5,752 nt of DNA, taken from assembly GCA_003133485.1 (NCBI GenBank), contig PKXR01000045.1:549-6300 (forward strand), read 5' to 3'. The position numbers were made by a program, and so were the translations under genes. This document shows positions 1 through 5,277 of the stretch, one piece after another (position 1 is the first letter of the stretch; the number at the start of each line of letters is the position of its first letter). Source of the stretch: Candidatus Dormiibacterota bacterium. Its GTDB lineage: Bacteria; Chloroflexota; Dormibacteria; UBA8260; Bog-877. The notes beneath the pieces were generated by a model, which did no database searches, was not told the origin of the DNA, and was given only the letters and a program-made list of their open reading frames with translations.

Positions 1-222
1 GTAGACCAGGTGGTGCAGCCCGTGGACGTCGGTGGAGCCGATGTACATGCCGGGGCGGCGCCGGACGGGGTCCAGCCCCTCCAGCACCTGGATCTGCTCG
101 GCGGAGTAGCCGTTGCCCGCGACCCTGGGCGCCTTGCCTTTGCGGGCGCGTTTGGATTCGGGGGCCGGCGGCTCACCCTCCGGTTGAATGGGAAGCCACA
201 ATTCGGGGTCAGGCTCTGCCAA
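1..222 (-). CDS. Type IIA DNA topoisomerase B subunit (GyrB/ParE), N-terminal fragment
   Basis: ATPase subunit of DNA gyrase or topoisomerase IV, which with the A subunit passes one DNA duplex through another using ATP. Only the first 74 codons lie in the window; the gene continues past the left edge. Residues 39-74 carry the family hallmark: [16 protein letters not shown], then [10 protein letters not shown] (about 55-64), then GLHHLVY, the start of the GHKL ATPase fold. Residues 1-38 are a non-conserved extension, acidic and Pro-rich at first, then basic around 24-33 (KRARKGK). I chose the TTG at 222 because GAGGAG lies 4 bases upstream; a GTG at 246 in the same frame is possible but has no Shine-Dalgarno sequence, and a stop at 304-306 limits the frame. 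The STD..GLHHLVY wording is closer to ParE than to actinobacterial GyrB, but the fragment cannot decide this. It diverges from the helicase gene. Confidence 0.93.
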   Translation of the reverse strand, partial: MAEPDPELWLPIQPEGEPPAPESKRARKGKAPRVAGNGYSAEQIQVLEGLDPVRRRPGMYIGSTDVHGLHHLVY

Positions 223-327
223 ATCGCTCCTCTTGGCGAAGTGCACGGCGCCCGTGGCGCTGGCGGGGCGCTCCACCTTCACGTGGAGGGCGGTTCCGGG
301 ACCTCAGCCGTACGGAAGCCACGCCCA

Positions 328-336
328 ATTTTAGCA
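328..336 (-). promoter_or_regulatory. Candidate extended -10 promoter for the topoisomerase gene
   Basis: On the minus strand the sequence reads TGCTAAAAT, an extended -10 (TGn plus a hexamer one base from TATAAT). It is a rare AT-rich spot in a GC-rich region. It lies about 106 bp upstream of the chosen TTG start, so it would give a leader of roughly 100 nt. No good -35 hexamer is seen at 16-18 bp, as is often true of extended -10 promoters. This is inferred from sequence alone. Confidence 0.35.
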
Positions 337-386
337 GTCCGGAAGGCGCTTCCAGAGGGGCCGGAGACCCCAAACGCGAAGGTCGG

Positions 387-417
387 TTGCACATCCGGGG
401 TCAATTCGCGCTATCTT
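387..417 (+). promoter_or_regulatory. Weak candidate sigma-70-type promoter upstream of the helicase
   Basis: TTGCAC at 387-392 and TATCTT at 412-417 resemble -35 and -10 hexamers on the plus strand. The 19-bp spacer is longer than the usual 17. Transcription would start near 424, inside the perfect palindrome at 419-432, leaving a leader of about 200 nt before the helicase start. The overlap of palindrome and start site is typical of a repressor operator. Evidence is weak. Confidence 0.22.
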
Positions 418-418
418 T

Positions 419-449
419 CGCCATGCATGGCGGCCCGCCGCAGCTGCGG
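419..449. promoter_or_regulatory. Two adjacent perfect palindromes, possible operators
   Basis: CGCCATGCATGGCG (419-432) is a perfect 14-bp palindrome and CCGCAGCTGCGG (438-449) a perfect 12-bp palindrome, separated by 5 bp. They differ in sequence, so they are not two copies of one site. Being in the divergent non-coding region and next to a candidate rightward promoter, they could bind dimeric regulators or form a cruciform or hairpin. In GC-rich DNA some palindromes arise by chance, so function is inferred. Confidence 0.3.
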
Positions 450-451
450 TA

Positions 452-531
452 GGGCCTGCCGGAAGCAGGCCTCATGCTCGAGGCTTCGGCCTCAGCCAAG
501 GAGACCGACACCACTCAGCCTGTTCCAGGCT
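452..531 (+). other. Cluster of three short hairpins, candidate structured leader RNA
   Basis: Three stem-loops follow each other in about 80 nt. GGCCTGC (453-459) pairs with GCAGGCC (465-471) over the loop CGGAA. GAGGC (480-484) pairs with GCCTC (489-493) over TTCG, giving a C(UUCG)G tetraloop, an exceptionally stable RNA form. AGCCT (517-521) pairs with AGGCT (527-531) over GTTCC. None is followed by a T-run, so they do not look like intrinsic terminators. I could not match the region to a riboswitch or small RNA family that I know. It could fold in the leader of the helicase mRNA, or on the opposite strand. Confidence 0.3.
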
Positions 532-533
532 AG
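474..533 (+). CDS. Possible 19-codon upstream ORF (leader peptide)
   Basis: An ATG at 474 opens a 19-codon frame ending in TAG at 531-533 (peptide MLEASASAKETDTTQPVPG). It lies in the same frame as the helicase, whose frame is open from 534 onward. An AGG four bases upstream is a poor ribosome site. The peptide is polar and probably disordered, without runs of one amino acid that would point to classical attenuation. Two of the hairpins fall within it. It may be translated as a regulatory upstream ORF, or it may be chance. Confidence 0.15.
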   Translation: MLEASASAKETDTTQPVPG

Positions 534-554
534 TTCTCAACACACGGATCGTCC

Positions 555-560
555 GGAGGA
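555..560 (+). promoter_or_regulatory. Strong Shine-Dalgarno-like GGAGGA upstream of the helicase
   Basis: GGAGGA is the best ribosome-binding match between the two divergent genes, but no ordinary start codon in the helicase frame follows it at normal distance. A CTG at 570 is in frame, 9 bases after it. A GTG at 562 (GTG GCG CCC TGA) would make only a three-residue peptide and sits too close. The conventional starts (TTG 606, GTG 609, GTG 612, ATG 633) lie 45 to 72 bases downstream. Confidence 0.3.
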
Positions 561-632
561 AGTGGCGCCCTGACGCCCCCAACCCTGACCCTCCGGCACC
601 TCCACTTGGTGGTGCCCGAGGCAACTGAAGCG

Positions 633-3248
633 ATGTCGTTCCTGGAGGCCCTGAATGGCAACGGGAACGGTGGCGCCCGCGAGCACTTCGCGGCTCAGAT
701 CGGTGCCCTGGACGACTTCGCGGTCATCGCCGGACAGGGAGACACCCCAGAGGTCACTCTGCTGCTGCCCGGCCTGGACGTCACCTGCACCCCGCTGCGG
801 CCCTCTCGGGCCACACGGGAGCACACCGCGTTACGGGTCGACAGCGTCCGCCCCGCCCCCGCCGAGCGGGACGATCTCGGTAACCGGGTGCTTCGGGTCA
901 GCTGCCGCCTGCCGGTGGTCAGCGCCGAGGACGGCATCTCCAGCGACACCTTCCACCTGATGGACCTCGCCAAGTTAGCGCGGGGCTCCAAGGACCCTGA
1001 CCCCATCCTGCTGCAAACCCTGGCCCTGGTTGACGGCCTGGAAAGTGCCGAGCGCAACCGGGCCACCACCCAACGGACCCCCTTCGACGGGGTGGTCGAG
1101 ATCTGGCGCTGCCGGAACTGCCGGGGCCTCTGGCGGGCCGATCGGGACGAACGCTGCCCCTCCTGCGGCAAGGAGTTCACCGAGGAGGACCGGCGTCGGC
1201 CCGAATTGGGGCGGATCGAGTTTTCCGTCCCTAAGGATCACACGATCACCATCTCGGTGGACTCGGCGGTGATGGTGGAGCCGGAGGACGAGCCTCACTA
1301 CCTGGGCCGGGTCACCAAGGTCGACCACCGGCGTCGGCTGGTGGAGGTGGCCTGCAAGGCCTACGAGGCGGCCGGCAGCCAGGGCTGGATCACCCCCTCC
1401 TTCAATAAGCAGCTCTACGCCTCGAAGCGCAGCACCCTGGCCTCGATCGCCTCGGGAGATGCCCGCAGCCTGCTGCTGGCCCAGCTGTTGACCGACCCCA
1501 CCTCCGTCTACGCGCCCGAGGTGGAGCCTCGCAGCGACTGGCTCACTCCCGGGATGCACAGCAATCCGGCCCAAGATCGGGCGATCGGGATCATGGTCGC
1601 CCTGGAACCGGGGCAGGCCGCCCTCATTCAGGGTCCTCCTGGCACTGGCAAGACCACGGTCATCGTGGAAGCGATCAAACACCGGCTGGCCGAGCGGCCG
1701 GAGCAGCGGATCCTGGTCTGCTCCCACAGCAACCTGGCGGTGGACAACGCCCTGGAGCGGTTGGCCGGCACCGACGGTCTGCGCGCGGTCCGGGTCGCCA
1801 AGGCGGAAAGGGTCCACCCCGCCGTCGACGCCTTCCGGGTCGAGGACGAAGATGACGAGCGGCTGATCAAGGCCAACGTCTTCTTCGCGACCTGCGCCAC
1901 CGCGGCCACCTCCTCGATCACCAACGATGAGGCGTACGACATGGTGATCTTGGACGAGGCCAACAAGGCCCGCATCGACGAGGCCCTGCCCTGCCTGCGC
2001 CTGGGAGCCGCCGTGGTCATGGTCGGAGACCACAAGCAGCTGCCTCCAGTGGAGGACGACGCCATTTACCAGATCGTGGAGGACCACCCAGACCTGGAGG
2101 AGATCGTCGACACCAGCCTCTTTCAGAGGTGCTGGGAGAAGGGGGTCCCCGAGCAGGCCCGGTGCCTCTTGGTCGAACAGCACCGGATGCATCCGGAGAT
2201 CTCCTCCTACATCAGTTCCGCTTCCTACGACAATCAGCTCGAAAATGCGCCCGAGGTACTCGAATACGAGTACGTGACCCGGAGGCCGTTCCCGGTGGCG
2301 CTGCACATGGTCGACACCGCCGGGCTGCGGGGCGGGCGGGAGCGGCGTGGCGCGGGCGGCGCTTTGCGAAATGACGCGGAGGTCAGGGTCTGTGCCCAGG
2401 TGGTTCGAATCCTCGACGAGCGGGCTGACCCAGAGCTCTCCCTAGCGGTGATCGCCATGTACGCGGATCAAGTGGACCGGCTGCGCCAGGCGCTCAGTCG
2501 GCGGCACTTCCGTCGGCAGGTGCGGATCGACACCGTCGACTCCTTCGAGGGCCGGGAAGAGGACATGGTGGTGATCTCGCTGGTCCGCAGTAACGAGCGG
2601 GGGCGGATCGGGTTCTTGCGGGTGCCCAACCGGCTGAATGTGGCCATCTCGAGGGCCCGACGCCTGGTGGTCTGCGTGGGCGACGCCGCCACACTTCGGG
2701 CTGGCGAGGAGACGATGTACGGTCGCCTGGTGGAGGCGGCCCGCGCCTGCGGTGGCTATCTGATGGCGACTGACCTCCTCGGCGGCCGCGTGAGCGCCCG
2801 ACCGAGGCCAGCTCGAGGAGGTGTGGCGGTGCCCCCGGGGACGCCTCAGGAAGGCGATCCGAATGCTCCGAGGCGTAGCCGCCGCCGTCGGCGGCGGCGC
2901 TCTCAGCCCATCTCCGCGCAGACACCGTTGGCGTCCGCCACTCCCGCTACCAGCCAGCCTTCGGGTGAGGCTGTCGACCCAGCTATTCGGCCCACCAAGC
3001 GGCGCCGGCACCGGCATCGCTCGCGCGGGGGCTGGACCGGTGCCCCGGCGGTGGTCGGCCCCGACGGCGTCATCCCAACCCCTCCCCCAGCTGGGACGCC
3101 CAGACCTCCCGGGGAGGGTGCTCGGCGACGGCGCAATCGCCATCGCCGGCGTGGACCTCGGCCACTCGGTGACCAGGGACCGGTGGGCCAGGGCGGCGCC
3201 ACACCCCAGCCCAGCGAGGGCGGTGGCGGCGGCGAGCCCGCGGGGTGA
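633..3248 (+). CDS. Superfamily 1B (Upf1/DNA2-like) helicase with zinc ribbon and Arg-rich tail
   Basis: Predicted cytoplasmic ATP-dependent RNA or DNA helicase of 871 residues. Residues 160-178 form a zinc ribbon (C160, C163, C175, C178; CX2C-X11-CX2C). The helicase core follows: Q-motif Gln314; Walker A GPPGTGKT 334-341; motif II DEAN 441-444; motif III GDHKQLPP 465-472; EQHRMHPE 515-522; DTVDSFEGRE 633-642; motif VI RLNVAISRARR 667-677. Motif order and the EQHRMH box are typical of Upf1/IGHMBP2/DNA2 relatives. From about 720 the protein becomes a low-complexity tail with three basic blocks at 747, 789 and 831. ATG 633 is chosen because GAGG lies 11 bases upstream; TTG 606 would add nine residues, and a CTG at 570 has a better ribosome site. 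The stop overlaps the dehydrogenase start. Family assignment is firm; the natural substrate is unknown. Confidence 0.93.
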   Translation: MSFLEALNGNGNGGAREHFAAQIGALDDFAVIAGQGDTPEVTLLLPGLDVTCTPLRPSRATREHTALRVDSVRPAPAERDDLGNRVLRVSCRLPVVSAEDGISSDTFHLMDLAKLARGSKDPDPILLQTLALVDGLESAERNRATTQRTPFDGVVEIWRCRNCRGLWRADRDERCPSCGKEFTEEDRRRPELGRIEFSVPKDHTITISVDSAVMVEPEDEPHYLGRVTKVDHRRRLVEVACKAYEAAGSQGWITPSFNKQLYASKRSTLASIASGDARSLLLAQLLTDPTSVYAPEVEPRSDWLTPGMHSNPAQDRAIGIMVALEPGQAALIQGPPGTGKTTVIVEAIKHRLAERPEQRILVCSHSNLAVDNALERLAGTDGLRAVRVAKAERVHPAVDAFRVEDEDDERLIKANVFFATCATAATSSITNDEAYDMVILDEANKARIDEALPCLRLGAAVVMVGDHKQLPPVEDDAIYQIVEDHPDLEEIVDTSLFQRCWEKGVPEQARCLLVEQHRMHPEISSYISSASYDNQLENAPEVLEYEYVTRRPFPVALHMVDTAGLRGGRERRGAGGALRNDAEVRVCAQVVRILDERADPELSLAVIAMYADQVDRLRQALSRRHFRRQVRIDTVDSFEGREEDMVVISLVRSNERGRIGFLRVPNRLNVAISRARRLVVCVGDAATLRAGEETMYGRLVEAARACGGYLMATDLLGGRVSARPRPARGGVAVPPGTPQEGDPNAPRRSRRRRRRRSQPISAQTPLASATPATSQPSGEAVDPAIRPTKRRRHRHRSRGGWTGAPAVVGPDGVIPTPPPAGTPRPPGEGARRRRNRHRRRGPRPLGDQGPVGQGGATPQPSEGGGGGEPAG
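2871..3245 (+). repeat. Three 42-residue basic/Pro-Gly modules in the helicase tail
   Basis: Within the helicase frame, arginine-rich blocks begin at nucleotides 2871, 2997 and 3123, exactly 126 bp (42 codons) apart: RRSRRRRRRRS, KRRRHRHRSRGG and RRRRNRHRRRGPR. Each is followed by a Pro/Gly/Ser/Thr-rich linker of about 30 residues, and the third runs to the stop codon. Linker sequences are only loosely alike, so this is either an old diverged repeat or spacing under selection. Such Arg-rich tails resemble the RNA-binding ends of some high-GC RNase E and Rho proteins. Confidence 0.6.
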
Positions 3249-4123
3249 CCCTCCCCGAGCTCCCGAAGCTTTTCGTAGTCGGAGCTGGACTGATGGGCTC
3301 GGGCATCGCTCAGACGGTGGCTCAGAGTGGGCTTGAAGTGGAGCTGTTCGACTCCCGGCCCCAGGCAGCGACCGCCGCCCGGGGCCAGATCGAGGAGCAG
3401 TTACGGCGTGCCGAGGAGGCGGGACACCTGCCGGACAGTGGCGCTGATGCCGCTCTGGCGCGACTCGCCGTAGCGGACGACCTGGGAGCCGCCCAGCACG
3501 CCGACGTGATTGTCGAGGCGATCACCGAGGCCCTGGAGGCCAAGCTCGATCTCTGGCGAGAACTGGACGGAATCTGCGCGCCGCCGACCCTGTTCACCAG
3601 CAACACCTCCTCCATTCCCATCACCAGGCTCGCCGCGGCGACCTCGCGGCCCGACCAGTTCATGGGGATGCACTTCTACAGCCCAGTCCCGGTGATGAAA
3701 CTTGTCGAGCTGATCCGCGGAGTGCTCACCTCCGATGACACCTTCGCCAGTATCGAGGCGCTGTCCCGCCAGCTGGGCAAGACGCCGGTGAGCTCTGCCG
3801 ACTCCCCCGGATTCATCGGGAACCGGATCCTGATCCCTTTCATCAACGAGGCCATCGCCGCTCTCCAGGAGGGCGTGGGAAGTGCGGCCGACATCGACGA
3901 GGTGGCCAAGCTGGGGTTCCGCCACCCGATGGGGCCGTTGGAGCTGGCGGACTTCATCGGCCTGGATGTGGTCCTTGGCATCTGCAAGGTGATGTACGAG
4001 GGGCTGCACGATCCGCGCTACGCGCCCAACCCCCTGCTGGAGCGGTTGGTGGAAGCCGGCCAGCTGGGCCGCAAGACCGGCCGGGGGTTTCACTCGTACG
4101 ACGCTCCGCCCGACCAAGGCTGA
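3245..4123 (+). CDS. hbd: 3-hydroxybutyryl-CoA dehydrogenase
   Basis: NAD(P)-dependent enzyme that interconverts 3-hydroxyacyl-CoA and 3-oxoacyl-CoA, in fatty-acid oxidation or butanoyl-CoA and polyhydroxyalkanoate metabolism; cytoplasmic. At 292 residues it is full length for the stand-alone family. The Rossmann domain has VGAGLMGSG (G13, G15, G18) and acidic D36 after beta-2, suiting NAD. Catalytic residues align with the human enzyme at the same spacing: S122 (NTSS), H143 (MHFYSP), E155 (KLVE) and N193 (GFIGNR). The C-terminal dimer domain has HPMGPLELADFIGLD at 227-241 and LGRKTGRGF near 274-282. The GTG start overlaps the helicase TGA as GTGA, so translation is probably coupled; its own ribosome site is weak. 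No thiolase or crotonase lies beside it, so the pathway cannot be fixed from context; paaH or fadB2 would be equivalent names. Confidence 0.95.
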   Translation: MTLPELPKLFVVGAGLMGSGIAQTVAQSGLEVELFDSRPQAATAARGQIEEQLRRAEEAGHLPDSGADAALARLAVADDLGAAQHADVIVEAITEALEAKLDLWRELDGICAPPTLFTSNTSSIPITRLAAATSRPDQFMGMHFYSPVPVMKLVELIRGVLTSDDTFASIEALSRQLGKTPVSSADSPGFIGNRILIPFINEAIAALQEGVGSAADIDEVAKLGFRHPMGPLELADFIGLDVVLGICKVMYEGLHDPRYAPNPLLERLVEAGQLGRKTGRGFHSYDAPPDQG

Positions 4124-4139
4124 CCCAGACTAAGCCGAG

Positions 4140-5216
4140 CTAGCGCGACATCGTCTCCGCCAGGTACCGGACGGAGATCGGGTAGCGATACTCGATCCCC
4201 AGGTGGCCGCCATCGAAGAGCTCCAGCCGGAGGTTGGCTACGCCGTGCTCTCGCAAGGTGGCCGCCACCGCCCCGGCGCACACTTCGAGATGCCACTCGT
4301 CCTTTTGGCCGCCTTCCAAGTAGATCCCGTTGAGGGAGCGAGCCGCCTCCGGGTTGGCGGCGATCAGCCGGACCGGGTCCCAGTCGAGCCAGCATTGCCA
4401 CACGTCAGGGCGGATGATCCCGGTGACCTCATCGAACGGTAGCTCCGGGGTACCGTCGGCAGTGGCCGAGTAGCACGCTGCCATGCACCACATCTCGACC
4501 AGCACTCGGTCCTGGGGGCGGGAGAGCGCCGGGCGGGTGCGGAACTCGGCCCAGAAGTTGATGTACGACCCCTGGTAGTGGTCGCGGAGCTGCCGCACCG
4601 TCTCCGGAAATTCCGGCAGATAACAGAATTCGAAGAGGGCATCGCCGGCATGGCTGGCTAGGGCTCCGAAGAGGTCCGGGCGGAGCAAGGAGCTGACCAT
4701 TGCTCCGTATCCCCCGCTTGACTTGCCAGCGATTGCGCGATGATCCCGGTCGGCCAAGGTGCGGAAGGTGGCGTCCACCGCCGGCACCACCTCTTCGCAG
4801 AGGTAGCTGTGGTACTGACCGGTCCCGGGCGAGTCGAGGTACTGGCTGCCGCCGAGGCTGGTCCAGCAGTCGGCGAAGACCAGGAGACAGGGAGGAGAGC
4901 CGAGTTCGCTGAAGAGTTCGTCGAAGAGCTCGATCGAGGTGCGGCGGAACCCGGTGCGGGACTTCCACATGTCCAGCTGCCCCGATAACCCCTGGAGCAG
5001 GTAGACCACCGGGAAGTGCCGCTCGGGCTGTTCCGCGTAGGCCGGCGGCAGGTACACCCAAAGCGGGCGGTCAGCGGGATCGCCCAGGGGGTTCCCCTGG
5101 AGCAGCCGGCTGTGCAGGACCATTTCCACCAGCTGGCCGCGCAGCGGCCAGGCCCAGGGGCCGCCCGGTGGTGGGGAGACCTCGAGAAGGCCGCCCAGTC
5201 CGTCTGTGTTGGTCAT
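4140..5216 (-). CDS. Alpha/beta-hydrolase-fold esterase (putative esterase family, PF00756-like)
   Basis: Predicted serine hydrolase of 358 residues, related to the esterase D, enterochelin esterase and antigen 85 group. Strand motifs PLWVYLPPAY (51-60) and FPVVYLLQGLSG (68-79) are typical of the fold's first strands and oxyanion region. The nucleophile elbow is GKSSG, with Ser166 in G-x-S-x-G, followed by GYGAM. Likely acid and base partners are Asp306 (GGQKDEWHL) and His338 (DGGHLGIEYRY); these two are assigned by position and context. There is no hydrophobic signal peptide, so it is probably cytoplasmic. The ATG start has GGAG six bases upstream. It follows the methyltransferase gene on the same strand after 61 bp, likely as one operon, and its stop faces the dehydrogenase stop. 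The substrate cannot be told from sequence. Confidence 0.9.
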   Translation of the reverse strand: MTNTDGLGGLLEVSPPPGGPWAWPLRGQLVEMVLHSRLLQGNPLGDPADRPLWVYLPPAYAEQPERHFPVVYLLQGLSGQLDMWKSRTGFRRTSIELFDELFSELGSPPCLLVFADCWTSLGGSQYLDSPGTGQYHSYLCEEVVPAVDATFRTLADRDHRAIAGKSSGGYGAMVSSLLRPDLFGALASHAGDALFEFCYLPEFPETVRQLRDHYQGSYINFWAEFRTRPALSRPQDRVLVEMWCMAACYSATADGTPELPFDEVTGIIRPDVWQCWLDWDPVRLIAANPEAARSLNGIYLEGGQKDEWHLEVCAGAVAATLREHGVANLRLELFDGGHLGIEYRYPISVRYLAETMSR

Positions 5217-5222
5217 GGGATG

Positions 5223-5226
5223 CTCC
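5223..5226 (-). promoter_or_regulatory. Ribosome-binding site of the esterase
   Basis: GGAG on the minus strand, six bases before the ATG at 5216, supports this start over any other. Confidence 0.6.
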
Positions 5227-5241
5227 AGTTGGCGGGGTGCT

Positions 5242-5265
5242 GGTGCCGGCGGCCGGGCCGGCGCC
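5242..5265. other. GC-rich inverted repeat between methyltransferase and esterase genes
   Basis: GGTGCCGGC (5242-5250) and GCCGGCGCC (5257-5265) flank a 6-nt centre. On the plus strand this is a 9-bp stem with one G-U pair; in the leftward transcript that pair becomes a C-A mismatch, leaving a 6-bp core stem plus two outer pairs. No T-run follows on the leftward strand, so it is not a standard intrinsic terminator. It could tune expression of the esterase or mark an mRNA processing point; chance in GC-rich DNA is also possible. Confidence 0.3.
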
Positions 5266-5277
5266 GAGGGTAGGCGC

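Noticed and set aside
440..540. Known RNA families (SRP RNA, tmRNA, tRNA, T-box, manganese yybP-ykoY riboswitch)
   Set aside because: The CCGGAAGCAGG loop superficially recalls SRP RNA and CCAAGGAGACC recalls part of the manganese riboswitch, but the defining motifs (GGAAGGAGCA-type loop, GGGGAGTAG, T-loop, GGTGG box) are absent.
10..573. Rightward 187-codon open frame beginning with GTG
   Set aside because: It runs antisense through the clearly conserved topoisomerase N-terminus and has no recognisable domain; GC-rich DNA gives long chance frames.
975..2306. Leftward 443-codon open frame inside the helicase gene
   Set aside because: It is antisense to the conserved zinc ribbon and helicase motifs, and its composition (many Gly, His, Val, Asp) is typical of a shadow of a high-GC gene.
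2442..3336. Several long frames overlapping the helicase tail on both strands
   Set aside because: The helicase frame runs unbroken to a GTGA junction with a well-conserved gene, so the tail frame is real and the others are shadows.
4114..4145. Possible terminator between the convergent genes
   Set aside because: Only a four-base GGCT/AGCC pairing is visible and no T-run follows on either strand.
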